Below are positions 1 through 8,107 of a DNA stretch of 64,000 bases, in pieces. A model generated the notes under the pieces. It searched no databases. It had not been told where the DNA came from and saw only the letters and a program-made list of their open reading frames with translations. The stretch is taken from assembly GCF_900105835.1 (NCBI RefSeq), contig NZ_LT629783.1:3680501-3744500 (forward strand). The letters run 5' to 3'. Source of the stretch: Pseudomonas fragi. GTDB lineage: Bacteria; Pseudomonadota; Gammaproteobacteria; Pseudomonadales; Pseudomonadaceae. A program made the translations under genes and the position numbers. The first letter of the stretch is position 1. Each line of letters opens with the position of its first letter.

Positions 1-625
1 CGCAGTAATGGATCTCGTCTTCATGGCCACAGTAGTTGGCATAGGCCACATAGCACTGATTTTCGAAGGCGCGGCAACGCACGGTGACATCAGCGATAAA
101 GTCGTAGGGCGCCATGTTGGCGGTGGGCACCACAATCACTTCAGCTCCGGCGAGGGCCAGCCGGCGGGTGTTTTCCGGGAATTCGAGGTCGTAGCAGATC
201 AGCAGCCCGAGCTTCCAGCCATTGAGTTCAATGACCGGGAATGAGTCGGGGCCTTTGCTGAACATCGAATGATCAAGTTCGCCGAACAGGTGGGTTTTGC
301 GGTAGTTGCACAGGCTTTGGCCGTGGCCGTCGATCAACTGTGCACTGTTGTAGATATGCCCGTCTGCACCGCGCTCGGGGTAGCCGTAGACGATGGCCAT
401 GCCAGTGGCTTTGGCCAGTTGGGCAATCTGCTGTGCGGCGTCGCCGTCGTGGGCTTGTGCGAGTTCGGCTACGGCCTGGGCGCCGATGTTGTAGCCGGTC
501 AGGAACATTTCGGGTAGCACCAGCAGGTCGATGCCTTCGGCTTGTCGGGCGATGTCACGCAAGCGTTGCAGATTGCCCGCAACATCCAATGGCAGAGGCC
601 GGCATTGGTAAAGGGCGACGCGCAT
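1..625 (-). CDS. davA: 5-aminovaleramide amidase (carbon-nitrogen hydrolase family), 3' end cut by window
   Basis: Nitrilase-superfamily amidase, expected to hydrolyse 5-aminovaleramide to 5-aminovalerate and ammonia, the second step of the oxidative lysine pathway in the cytoplasm. The minus-strand reading frame from ATG at 625 gives MRVALYQCRPLPLD and then the three catalytic positions of the family: Glu in LVLPEMFLTGYN, Lys in YRKTHLF and Cys in LICYDLEFPENTRR. About 208 residues lie in the window; the C-terminus is beyond base 1. A GGAG-type ribosome site precedes the start. The gene lies downstream of davB on the same strand, which is the arrangement known in Pseudomonas putida. The specific substrate is inferred from that neighbourhood, since the family includes many amidases. 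Confidence 0.85.
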   Translation of the reverse strand, partial: MRVALYQCRPLPLDVAGNLQRLRDIARQAEGIDLLVLPEMFLTGYNIGAQAVAELAQAHDGDAAQQIAQLAKATGMAIVYGYPERGADGHIYNSAQLIDGHGQSLCNYRKTHLFGELDHSMFSKGPDSFPVIELNGWKLGLLICYDLEFPENTRRLALAGAEVIVVPTANMAPYDFIADVTVRCRAFENQCYVAYANYCGHEDEIHYC

Positions 626-689
626 GGGGTTCTCCTGGTGTTGACTGTTTGTGTGGCAGGCTGTGAACTCTGCTGGCAACGCATTGCCT

Positions 690-774
690 GTGGGAGCTGG
701 CTTGCCTGCGATGCAGGCGACGCGGTCTGTCAGATAAACCTCAGCGCTACCATCGCGAGCAAGCCCGCTCCCAC
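690..774. repeat. REP palindrome pair, GTGGGAGC family
   Basis: Two inverted arms, GTGGGAGCTGGCTTGCC and the complement of GCGAGCAAGCCCGCTCCCAC, separated by a short spacer. This is the common Pseudomonas intergenic REP. It sits between davB and davA, so the mRNA of the two genes would carry a stable hairpin. Further members lie at 29316-29400 and 50180-50264, and a single arm remains at about 63639-63652. Confidence 0.85.
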
Positions 775-797
775 TGGAATTAATTCACCCTCCGGCG

Positions 798-2480
798 TCA
801 ATCCGGCAGGGCAATCGGACCGATTTCGTGAAACACATCGCCTGGCCCCGGGTTGTCGGCATGGGTGCTGCCGCCAAAGTGCGTCATGATCCCCCACACT
901 GCGTTCAATGAAGTCTGCACTGCGCCTTCGACCCAGGCCGGGGTCCACGACACATCATCACCGGCAATAAAAATACCGCGCTGTTCGCCGGGCATGTCCT
1001 GCTGCATGAAATGCGCGTACATCCGCTGGTTGTAGCGGTAATGCCCCGGCAGGGCGCCCTTGAAGGCCCCCAGGAAATGCGGGTCGGCTTCCCACGAAAT
1101 GGTGATCGGGTCGCCGATGATTCGGCTGGCGATATCCACCTTCGGATAAATCTTTTTCAGCGAGTCGAGGGCCAGCTTCACGCGCTTTTCCACAGGGTGC
1201 GGGAGCATTTTCAGCGCATCGCTCATCCACGAGTACGACAGGCAAATAACCCCCGGCTTGTCGTCACCGTTGTCGAACAGGTAAGTGCCGCGGGTCAGGC
1301 GATCGGTGAGGGTCATGCTCATCAGGTCGCGGCCGGTTTCCGGGTCTTTGTCTTTCCAGAACGGGCGGTCGACCATAACGAAGGTTTTCGACGATTGCAT
1401 GTAGCGCGTCCGGTCCAGGGCCATCCACAGTTTTTGCGAGAACAGCGACTCTTCGCATTCGATCTGGGTGGTCAGCAACCAGCTTTGGCAGGTAACCAGC
1501 ACGGCCTCGTAGGGGCGTGTGACACCAAGAATGTCAGTGACGGAAAACATCCCGTCCGCTGCACGAGAGATGGCCTTGACCCCGGTACGCGGCGCGCCGT
1601 TGTGCAGCGAACTCAGGCTGGTGCCTGCAGGCCAGTGGGCACAGCGCTCGGGGGCATGACGCCAGATCCCCAGTGGCACCTGCTCGACACCGCCCACCAC
1701 CAGATGCTGATGGTCGTCGCAGTTGGTCATCACCACGCGGAAGATTTCCAGCATCGAGTTGGGGAAGTCCGAGTCCCATCCGCCGGTGCCAAAACCGACC
1801 TGGCCAAACACTTCGCGATGCTGGAACGACAGCTTGGCGAAGGCCTTGGAGGTGGCGACGAAGTCGTAGAACGTGCGGTCGTCCCACAGTGGAACCAGGG
1901 TGTTCCACAGCTCTTTGAGGCGAGGGACGTCACGGTCACGGATGGCTTGCTGAATATCGCCAAAGCGCGAACCTTCCTCCAGAGCGTCAGCCCAGGCGTC
2001 AGCCACTTCTTGAAATAGCGCAGGCAAGTCCGCCAGCTTTTGTGCGTAGAACGTCTGGCCTTCGAGGTCGATGACCGTACTGCCCGACGCAGGGGTCAGC
2101 GGGTTGGGGAAGGGTTGGGTCTCCAGCCCCAGCTTGTCGACGTAGTGGTAGAACGCCGTGGACGACACCGGAAAGCGCATGCCGCCCAGTTCGGCAATCA
2201 CCCCCTCACTGCCCTCAAAGGCTTGCGAGCGCAGGCGCCCGCCCATTTTCGAGGCTTCATACACCACGGGTTTGAGGCCCAGCTTCATCAGTTCGTAGGC
2301 CGCCACCATCCCAGCCATGCCTGCGCCGACAATCGCCACTTCAGCGCCAAGTTTGTGTGTGGGAATACTGCCCAGGCCAGCGGGATGTTCGATCCAGTCA
2401 TCGAAGGCAAACGGGAAGTCCGGGCCGAAGATGGTGACGGGTTTTTTACCGTCGACAGGGTGGCGATTATTCTTGTTCAT
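798..2480 (-). CDS. davB: L-lysine 2-monooxygenase, FAD-dependent
   Basis: Flavin amine-oxidase family enzyme that converts L-lysine with O2 to 5-aminovaleramide, CO2 and water. The ATG at 2480 (MNKNNRHPVDGKKP) gives 560 residues, the length I recall for P. putida DavB; an upstream extension to 2555 is possible but begins with an unrelated stretch. The dinucleotide-binding motif AIVGAGMAGMVAAYE lies near residue 48, followed by the amine-oxidase GGR motif (KMGGRLRSQ), and the C-terminal FAD motif IFIAGDDVSWTPAWVEGA is intact. It lies between an Lrp-type regulator upstream and davA downstream, all on the minus strand. Assignment as lysine rather than tryptophan monooxygenase rests on close recalled similarity and on the pairing with davA. 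Confidence 0.92.
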   Translation of the reverse strand: MNKNNRHPVDGKKPVTIFGPDFPFAFDDWIEHPAGLGSIPTHKLGAEVAIVGAGMAGMVAAYELMKLGLKPVVYEASKMGGRLRSQAFEGSEGVIAELGGMRFPVSSTAFYHYVDKLGLETQPFPNPLTPASGSTVIDLEGQTFYAQKLADLPALFQEVADAWADALEEGSRFGDIQQAIRDRDVPRLKELWNTLVPLWDDRTFYDFVATSKAFAKLSFQHREVFGQVGFGTGGWDSDFPNSMLEIFRVVMTNCDDHQHLVVGGVEQVPLGIWRHAPERCAHWPAGTSLSSLHNGAPRTGVKAISRAADGMFSVTDILGVTRPYEAVLVTCQSWLLTTQIECEESLFSQKLWMALDRTRYMQSSKTFVMVDRPFWKDKDPETGRDLMSMTLTDRLTRGTYLFDNGDDKPGVICLSYSWMSDALKMLPHPVEKRVKLALDSLKKIYPKVDIASRIIGDPITISWEADPHFLGAFKGALPGHYRYNQRMYAHFMQQDMPGEQRGIFIAGDDVSWTPAWVEGAVQTSLNAVWGIMTHFGGSTHADNPGPGDVFHEIGPIALPD

Positions 2481-2630
2481 GGCTGACCTTACTGGCGACC
2501 CAAGCGTAACCTTGAGTATAGAAAAAGACAGGCACCATGATAGGCAGCGCAGCACACGTAAATAAGACGCAAAGTGTCGTCGTTATGGCTTTTGTTTGGT
2601 CAATATGACGAGAGTGGCAGTCGAAATGAC

Positions 2631-3083
2631 TTATCCGCGATCAACTTTGCTGCTGAGGATGATGGAGGTGGTAGTTTTTTCGACGCCTTCGACACTGCCG
2701 ATTTGATCGAGCAACTGGTCAAGTTGCTCGGGCGAGTCGCTGCGCAACCAGGCCACATAATCGAATTCGCCACTGACTGCGCACAGCTGCTGCACCTGGG
2801 CCATTGCGCTCAAGCGGCGCACGACGTCTTTGCCGGAGCGTGGCTGTACGGTAATCCCGACATAAGCCTGCAAACCGCCATCAATCAGGCGCTGGCCCAG
2901 GCGAACCCCGTAGCCGGTAATCACCCCGGTTTTCTCCAGCCGCGCCAGCCGTGATGTCACGGTGGTGCGGGCAATCCCCAATTGGCGTGCCAGCATTGCC
3001 ACGCTTTCCCGGGCATTGAGCTGCAAGGCCGCGATCAATTGACGGTCGATTTCATCCAGTGCAGGGGGGCGGGTGTCAGGCAA
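2631..3083 (-). CDS. Lrp/AsnC-family transcriptional regulator
   Basis: DNA-binding regulator of 150 residues. The N-terminal winged helix-turn-helix (about residues 8-60, LDEIDRQLIAALQLNARESV through TVTSRLARLEKTGVI) is followed by an AsnC-type ligand-binding RAM domain (about 70-145). Lrp-family proteins bind amino acids and control nearby metabolic genes. It is transcribed in the same direction as davB and ends 150 bases before the davB start, so control of the lysine genes is a reasonable inference but is not shown by the sequence. No unusual feature is seen. Confidence 0.85.
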   Translation of the reverse strand: MPDTRPPALDEIDRQLIAALQLNARESVAMLARQLGIARTTVTSRLARLEKTGVITGYGVRLGQRLIDGGLQAYVGITVQPRSGKDVVRRLSAMAQVQQLCAVSGEFDYVAWLRSDSPEQLDQLLDQIGSVEGVEKTTTSIILSSKVDRG

Positions 3084-3115
3084 GGGTGGCTCCAGGGGCT
3101 GCGTGATTGTTGGTT

Positions 3116-4282
3116 TTAGTCGAGTTTGCTACTCAGTGTCTGATCACCTTGGAGGCTGGCGCCGTACTGAATTTTGTAGCGTGTGCTGCGCCCACTGCCA
3201 GGCAGACGAGTGATGCAGCCTTTCGCAAGCAGGTCACCCAGGTGGCGGGTCGCGGTAGCCTTGGAGACTTTGGCCACGGCTTGGTATTGAGCGGCGTTTA
3301 TACCGTTCTCGAAGCCGCGTTCGCCACCGTCGAGCAGGCGGTTGAGCACCTTGAGCTGTTCGGCTGACAGGGCCTGGTCGCGGTGTAGTTGCCAGAAACG
3401 GGCCTTGCTCAATACTCGTTCAATCCGGGCAAGGGCTTGCTCCAGGCTTTCAAGCAGCGTGGCTAGAAACCACTGCAACCATGGGGTGATATCCAGTGTG
3501 CCTTTCTGGCTGGATTCCAGAATTCGGTAATAACCGGTGCGGTCATCAAGAATGCTGGCTGACATGGCATAGAAGCGGATGGATTGCTGCTCACTCTGGG
3601 CCAATGCCAAATCGGTGATCGTGCGAGTGAGGCGGCCGTTGCCGTCATCGAACGGATGCAAGGTAACGAACCAAAAGTGGGCAATGCCAGCACGTAGTAA
3701 AGGATCAAGGCTGACATCGATTCTGCTGTTCTCGAACCAAGTGAGGAAATCGCCCAGTTGCTCTTCCAGCCCGGCACGTGGTGGTGCTTCAAAGTGCACG
3801 GTGGGCTGGTGGAGGGGCCCGGATACTACCTGCATGGGTTCATCGCCGCGTAGCATGCCAATGCGTAGTGGGCGGGCCAATAGCTTGTCCTCGCCGGGGA
3901 ACAGCCAGCAGTGCCACTTATAGAGGCGTTCAAGATCCAGCAAGCGTTGGTGCGCACTTGTGGCATCGAACAACAATTGTGCCAGGCCTTCCGAGCGTGC
4001 AGTTGTGCGACCTGTTCCGGTCAGCCCCATGCGGCGAGCCAGGGATGAACGTACAGAGCCTGCATTCAGCTGTTCGCCCTCAATGGCTGATGAGGTGACG
4101 ATGTTTTGCAGCATGGTGTCCAGGCTGTTGAGCACTTCACTATCACTTCCGACAGCGCCAATCATGCCCAGCAAACGGCCCTGAGCCTGGGTACAGGCAC
4201 GCAATAGCGGGTTAAGCATCTCAGCTTGCCAGCTAAAGTTTGGCCAGCCGGGCTGTTGCCAGATCCAGGGGGAATCGTTCAT
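3116..4282 (-). CDS. Fic-family AMP-transferase with C-terminal winged helix
   Basis: Protein of 388 residues. The N-terminus (MNDSPWIWQQPGWPNFSWQ) matches the DUF4172 domain found before many Fic domains. The catalytic Fic loop HPFDDGNGRLTR is intact with its His, and the auto-inhibitory motif SSAIEGE fits S/T-xxx-E-G, so this looks like a class II, self-inhibited Fic enzyme that would transfer AMP from ATP to target proteins. The last 80 or so residues (EQLKVLNRLLDGG through SKATATRHLGDLLAKG) resemble a winged-helix DNA-binding domain. The gene lies just outside the integrated element and is preceded by two identical inverted repeats at 4299-4361, suggesting autoregulation. Targets are unknown. 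Confidence 0.85.
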   Translation of the reverse strand: MNDSPWIWQQPGWPNFSWQAEMLNPLLRACTQAQGRLLGMIGAVGSDSEVLNSLDTMLQNIVTSSAIEGEQLNAGSVRSSLARRMGLTGTGRTTARSEGLAQLLFDATSAHQRLLDLERLYKWHCWLFPGEDKLLARPLRIGMLRGDEPMQVVSGPLHQPTVHFEAPPRAGLEEQLGDFLTWFENSRIDVSLDPLLRAGIAHFWFVTLHPFDDGNGRLTRTITDLALAQSEQQSIRFYAMSASILDDRTGYYRILESSQKGTLDITPWLQWFLATLLESLEQALARIERVLSKARFWQLHRDQALSAEQLKVLNRLLDGGERGFENGINAAQYQAVAKVSKATATRHLGDLLAKGCITRLPGSGRSTRYKIQYGASLQGDQTLSSKLD

Positions 4283-4298
4283 GGGCTTTACTCGTGTG

Positions 4299-4361
4299 TG
4301 AGCCGATTAACGAATCTATTCGGCTCATATAATGAGCCGATAATGCCGGCTAATCGGCTCA
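4299..4361. promoter_or_regulatory. Twin operators upstream of the Fic gene
   Basis: Two copies of exactly the same inverted repeat, TGAGCCGA-N13-TCGGCTCA, at 4299-4327 and 4333-4361, separated by five bases (TATAA). The 13-base spacers differ in sequence, so only the arms are conserved, as expected for protein-binding sites. They begin 17 bases upstream of the Fic start codon and would cover its promoter. The likely ligand is the winged helix of the Fic protein itself; another regulator cannot be excluded. Confidence 0.75.
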
Positions 4362-4485
4362 CTGTCTAACGTGGGATGCAGGGTAAGCCGACGAAAGGAC
4401 TATAAAGCTGGCCTGTGGACGTTTTGTGGACGGAAACCGGTTTTCTGGGCGCTTAGAAAAGCAAAACCCCAAACCCCGGAAACAC

Positions 4486-4510
4486 AAAAGCCGCGCAGTG
4501 CGCGGCTTTG
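4486..4510 (-). terminator. Displaced tRNA terminator (left copy)
   Basis: A GC-rich hairpin (AAAGCCGCGC and GCGCGGCTTT arms) followed on the minus strand by a T-rich run. It is the chromosomal copy of the hairpin that also follows the intact tRNA gene at 18331-18355, differing at two bases. It stayed at the left end when the element inserted. Confidence 0.75.
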
Positions 4511-4560
4511 AGTATGGTGGGCCCAGTAGGACTCGAACCTACGACCAAGGGATTATGAGT
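4486..4560 (-). other. Left attachment site with tRNA 3'-half remnant
   Basis: These 75 bases match 18331-18405 at 67 positions. Bases 4515-4560 encode, on the minus strand, the last 46 bases of a tRNA including CCA, starting within the anticodon loop. The final 18 bases (4543-4560) are identical to 18388-18405 and are the best candidate for the crossover core; homology stops abruptly after 4560. The remnant has a T-stem GTAGG/CCTAC, whereas the intact gene has CACGG/CCGTG. It is probably the original chromosomal tRNA end displaced by the insertion. Confidence 0.88.
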
Positions 4561-4934
4561 TGCTGGGCGAGCAGGTATGCCTAGAGAAATCGTTCGAAGG
4601 TGAACGTAGGTTGGCATAGCTGGAGGCCCCGTAGTACGTGGTATTGAGCGTAGTTTTGAGTAGGTTGCTTAAGCTGGGCATTGTACCGTGGTTGTACTGA
4701 TTTCGTAGCTCGGCTGCATAAGGAAGTTAAAATTGCCAATAAGTCTGATTGATCGACTTGGAGCTGCCTCTTGCGGAAATCACCTCGATTTGATGGCCAC
4801 ATGTCATTACGTCATCGATAGACATAGATGTAGCTGCCTAGTAGGATCAAATTGCCATCCTCTGCATCCCGTAGTGGAAGCCTCCTGGAGGTCTGCAGGA
4901 GCTAACGCCCTAGCCTCCGCTCTGCTCATCAAGG
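4561..4934. other. Intergenic region inside the left end of the element
   Basis: I see no convincing gene here. Short frames on both strands lack ribosome sites and family features. The region should contain the promoter of the three-gene operon that starts at 4935 and possibly integrase or excisionase binding sites, but no clear repeat is recognisable. Confidence 0.5.
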
Positions 4935-5522
4935 ATGAAAAATTTGCAAGCCAAGGATCTCCTTGCTCCCACCTTGCTAGCCACCTGCATCGGTCTATTG
5001 GTCGTGCTCGCCATCATGCATTTCGCGCCTATTGGCGAGATACTTATTAGCCACTCGCAGTATGTGCCAACCAAGGACATCAAAGAACTAGATCAATACG
5101 AGCAACTTGTGATTGCACGGATGATTAAAGAAAAAACTTTGATTACGGTGGATGCGCTTTGGTCAATGCAAGTATCATTTTATCAGACAATGATCAGCGT
5201 TTTGATTGCCTTAAATGCGGCTATCGTAGGTGGCGCTTTCGTTATAATACGAAGTTCATCAAAGGCAGAAGTTGTAAAGGAGTCAAAGGCGCACTTTGAT
5301 GAGTACTGTAAAGCGGGTGAGTTTACAAAAGTAATTGAAAAAAAGGCAAAAAAGGAGATAGTGAAAATCAATGCTACATATGGAGATATACTTGACGCCT
5401 TATCAGATCACGAAGCTAGAATAAACTCTCATAAAGATGCTATACTCGAGGTGAGTGTTCGGCTGGCAGAAATGGATGAGTCCGAAAATTGCTCTGACGG
5501 TAATGGCAAGATTAGTGAGTAG
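4935..5522 (+). CDS. Hypothetical membrane protein with cytoplasmic helical tail
   Basis: Protein of 195 residues with no family I recognise. Two hydrophobic segments are visible, about residues 10-32 (LLAPTLLATCIGLLVVLAIM) and about 78-100 (TMISVLIALNAAIVGGAFVI), followed by a charged, lysine-rich, probably helical C-terminal half. It is first in an operon: 7 bases separate it from the ImmA/IrrE-like gene, which overlaps the beta-family gene. Membrane anchoring next to a regulatory protease suggests a sensing or effector role, but that is inference. The ribosome site (AAGG) lies very close to the ATG, so the exact start is uncertain. Confidence 0.7.
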   Translation: MKNLQAKDLLAPTLLATCIGLLVVLAIMHFAPIGEILISHSQYVPTKDIKELDQYEQLVIARMIKEKTLITVDALWSMQVSFYQTMISVLIALNAAIVGGAFVIIRSSSKAEVVKESKAHFDEYCKAGEFTKVIEKKAKKEIVKINATYGDILDALSDHEARINSHKDAILEVSVRLAEMDESENCSDGNGKISE

Positions 5523-5529
5523 GTGAAAA

Positions 5530-6096
5530 ATGGCCTTTATTAGGAAAAACGTTAAGCCTAAGTTACTTGTATCCTCGGATGTAAGTGGTGAAAGCAGCTC
5601 CGCTGAAACGTTTACCGTAGCTCAGTTGCTTGAATTGGCTAAGCGTAAGGGTGTCGAAATCTCTCCTTTGGATGTAAAAAAGTTACTGGCGGTTCTTGGC
5701 GTCGAGCTGCTTAGTGTTCCTATGAAAGATGAGGTTTCTGGGGTGCTAAGTCGTTTAGATAATGGAGAAGGTTGGGTCGTCAAGGTAAACGCACTTCATC
5801 ACCCTAACAGGCAGCGCTTCACTATCGCCCATGAGATTGGTCATTATTGCCGTCATAGATGGCAGCAGAGTGAGTTTCAGGATCAGAACTTTTTCCGGAA
5901 TGGTGATAGCAATCCTATGGAAGCTGAGGCTAACCGTTTCGCAAGTGAGCTCTTGATGCCTGAGCAGATGTTCAAAGAAAAAGTTCGATTATTTACGGGT
6001 AGTATCGAGGCTATTGCTCAGTACTTTAAAGTTTCGACTCTTGCTGTGCGAGTTAGAGCAAAGAATTTAGGGATGAAAGGGCATGGATTGGAATAG
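5530..6096 (+). CDS. ImmA/IrrE-family metallo-endopeptidase
   Basis: Protein of 188 residues with the zinc motif HEIGH in FTIAHEIGHYCRHRW (near residue 100) and the downstream acidic ligand in EAEANRFASELLMPEQMF, both diagnostic of the ImmA/IrrE peptidases. Known members cleave repressors, as in ICEBs1 induction or the DNA-damage response of Deinococcus. No HTH domain is fused here, unlike many relatives. A good AGGTGA ribosome site precedes the ATG. The gene lies 7 bases after the membrane-protein gene and overlaps the next gene by 14 bases, which implies translational coupling. The substrate is unknown; no repressor gene is adjacent. Confidence 0.88.
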   Translation: MAFIRKNVKPKLLVSSDVSGESSSAETFTVAQLLELAKRKGVEISPLDVKKLLAVLGVELLSVPMKDEVSGVLSRLDNGEGWVVKVNALHHPNRQRFTIAHEIGHYCRHRWQQSEFQDQNFFRNGDSNPMEAEANRFASELLMPEQMFKEKVRLFTGSIEAIAQYFKVSTLAVRVRAKNLGMKGHGLE

Positions 6097-7156
6097 CTTA
6101 ATTTATTTTCCCGTACTAAAGACAAAGGATGCAGAGCTTAGGGCTATCTCTGCGGTTGATACGTCTTATAGGCGCAGGATGCTTCCCGTTTATGAAATAA
6201 CTAAGTCAAGAATAACTAAGAAAAATTCGCTTGGTGATATTGTAAAGCGGTTAGAGCAAATAAAGAATATTCAAGGTGATCTGCCCTATATTTTGGATGT
6301 GACAACTGACGCAAAGCAAAAGAATGCACAGATTGAAAGTATACTTTCTCCAATTAATGGCTATGAAAGTTGGAAGGATTGGTTGGATTTAAATTGCAGC
6401 TCACATATAGTTCCAATGATCCATATTAACTTTGAATTAGATGAGGATTTGAGTGAGGCTAAATCATTCGTTTCGTCTGTAACCAATAAATATCAAAAAA
6501 TGGCGCTGCGTCTTCCTGCAGATTTGGAAGACGAAGAATATGAAGATATTATAAATACCGTTACCGCTGAGCTCAAAGGCTCTCGACTATATGTTCTCTT
6601 GGATGAGGGGTGTGTTCGAGATAAAGTGAAGAGTGAGGGCTTGGCTGTTGTTGTTGATAGTTATCAAAAGGCCTTTGATAAAATTTCAAGTATGCCTAAT
6701 TCTGGTAAATGGTTAGAGCGAATAGTCTGCGTTGCAGGTTCCTTCCCGTATCTCGTGTCTCAGGAAGGCAAAGGTGATGAGCATGGAAAGTTTGAGATTT
6801 ACGAGCACTCTCTTTTTGTTTCATTAAAGCATAACCGGCCTGGGCTTCAGTTCGGAGATTTTGCATCTATCAATGTTAAGCAAATTGAAATGCGCGGTGG
6901 AACCTTCGTTCCTCGGATAGATTTTGGTACGGACACCACTTTTTATTATTATCGAAAACGCAGGAATGCTGGATCTTACATATGGTGTGCGAAAAAGGTT
7001 GTGGCTGATTCTATTTACTCAACAAACCACAGTTGGGGTGATGTTGAAATAAAAAGTGCTTCAGAAGATACCCCTTCTGGCATTAGCCCATCTTTTTGGA
7101 TTTCAGTTAGGGCGTGCAACTACATGATTCGGCGAGTGAAACTACTAAGTGCCTAA
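6083..7156 (+). CDS. Beta-family protein
   Basis: Protein of 357 residues. Its opening (YFPVLKTKDAELRAI, then PVYEITKSR) resembles the Beta_protein family (PF14350) found in phages and accessory islands, often beside ImmA/IrrE-type and sce7725/sce7726-type genes. No catalytic motif is evident. It is third in the operon and overlaps the ImmA/IrrE gene by 14 bases, and its 3' end overlaps the convergent sce7726-type gene by 12 bases. Low GC content supports foreign origin. Family assignment is from memory of the N-terminal pattern; the function is not known. Confidence 0.7.
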   Translation: MDWNSLIYFPVLKTKDAELRAISAVDTSYRRRMLPVYEITKSRITKKNSLGDIVKRLEQIKNIQGDLPYILDVTTDAKQKNAQIESILSPINGYESWKDWLDLNCSSHIVPMIHINFELDEDLSEAKSFVSSVTNKYQKMALRLPADLEDEEYEDIINTVTAELKGSRLYVLLDEGCVRDKVKSEGLAVVVDSYQKAFDKISSMPNSGKWLERIVCVAGSFPYLVSQEGKGDEHGKFEIYEHSLFVSLKHNRPGLQFGDFASINVKQIEMRGGTFVPRIDFGTDTTFYYYRKRRNAGSYIWCAKKVVADSIYSTNHSWGDVEIKSASEDTPSGISPSFWISVRACNYMIRRVKLLSA

Positions 7157-7834
7157 TTTATTAGGTGCTAAGCTTAATGAGTAGACATCGTCCAGCATTA
7201 TGCTGCCGCTTAGCTCGCCTTGTAGATGAGCGGTTTGAGCTCCATACTTTTGGATGATGTATTGTCTGAAGAATAGCTTTATTTCTTCTCTTTTATAAAT
7301 TTTGGAAATTCGTTCGCAGACTTCTAATTTGGATCTTGCAACTATTTTAAACTCTCTGCGCAGGCAATCCATTGGTACGGCGTCTAAAGTTGTTATGCTA
7401 TCAAAGTTTTTAATTTGTTTTGCTTTTCTGACCTTCTTCAATCCAGCTGGTGTGCACAGATAAATTCCAACTCGCTCAGGGCTAAGTTTGCGGATCGCGT
7501 TAATGTTTTTGCTGTCGCATACGACATAAACATAATCGAAAAGCTGCGTATAGGAGTTTAACTGTTCTACAAGTCTGTCAATTCGATCGAATGCCGATTT
7601 GATCTCATATCCAACAATCATTCCATTTTCCGCGCTAATTAGGTCTGCTCGACGGCGTCCAAAATGAAACGAATACTCAAAAAAAATAGCCTGTGTCGTA
7701 TTTTCTTTAAGTAAGTGATACGCAAGCATGCGTTTTATATCAATTTCTTTCATGCTTGCGCCATCTCTAAGAGGATCATAGGCTCTAATATATTGGTTTT
7801 GCGGGCGGTTGAGAGCCTGAGCAAAGTATAGCAT
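7145..7834 (-). CDS. sce7726-family protein, PD-(D/E)XK nuclease-like
   Basis: Protein of up to 229 residues; a start at 7753 (MKEIDIKRMLAYHLL, about 202 residues) is also plausible and fits the family better. The core RRRADLISAENGMIVGYEIK has the Asp and Glu-x-Lys spacing of PD-(D/E)XK nucleases, preceded by a conserved-looking Glu in FFEYSFHFG. The family occurs in accessory regions and is a candidate DNA- or RNA-cleaving defence component. It is convergent with, and overlaps by 12 bases, the beta-family gene, so the two would produce complementary transcript ends. Activity is not established. Confidence 0.72.
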   Translation of the reverse strand: MLYFAQALNRPQNQYIRAYDPLRDGASMKEIDIKRMLAYHLLKENTTQAIFFEYSFHFGRRRADLISAENGMIVGYEIKSAFDRIDRLVEQLNSYTQLFDYVYVVCDSKNINAIRKLSPERVGIYLCTPAGLKKVRKAKQIKNFDSITTLDAVPMDCLRREFKIVARSKLEVCERISKIYKREEIKLFFRQYIIQKYGAQTAHLQGELSGSIMLDDVYSLSLAPNKLGT

Positions 7835-8107
7835 ATCGTTTGTTGATGTTGCGTGATCTGCAATGTACCTGTGTGTTTAGCCGTTTTCTGGCGTGAGCGG
7901 CATTGTGCCATCATTTTTGTGTTGTTAAGTATCTTTCTGTTGGTGGTACCTGTAATGTCAACGTCATTTGACAGGTATTAGGCGTAGATTCAGGGTTCTT
8001 TGCAGTAGGAGTTTTCTTAATGATATTTATCAGGTTTTTGTGAGTGGAAATGGAGAGACTGGGTATGGGGAGGTGCTGCAATAGTTTTTGTCGTAATTAT
8101 GTCATGA

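Noticed and set aside
4515..4560. A second complete tRNA gene at the left end
   Set aside because: Only the last 46 bases of the tRNA are present; the 5' half is replaced by element DNA, so it is a remnant.
4581..4802. 73-codon minus-strand frame next to the left attachment site
   Set aside because: No homology pattern, no ribosome site, and it points away from the operon; left as intergenic.
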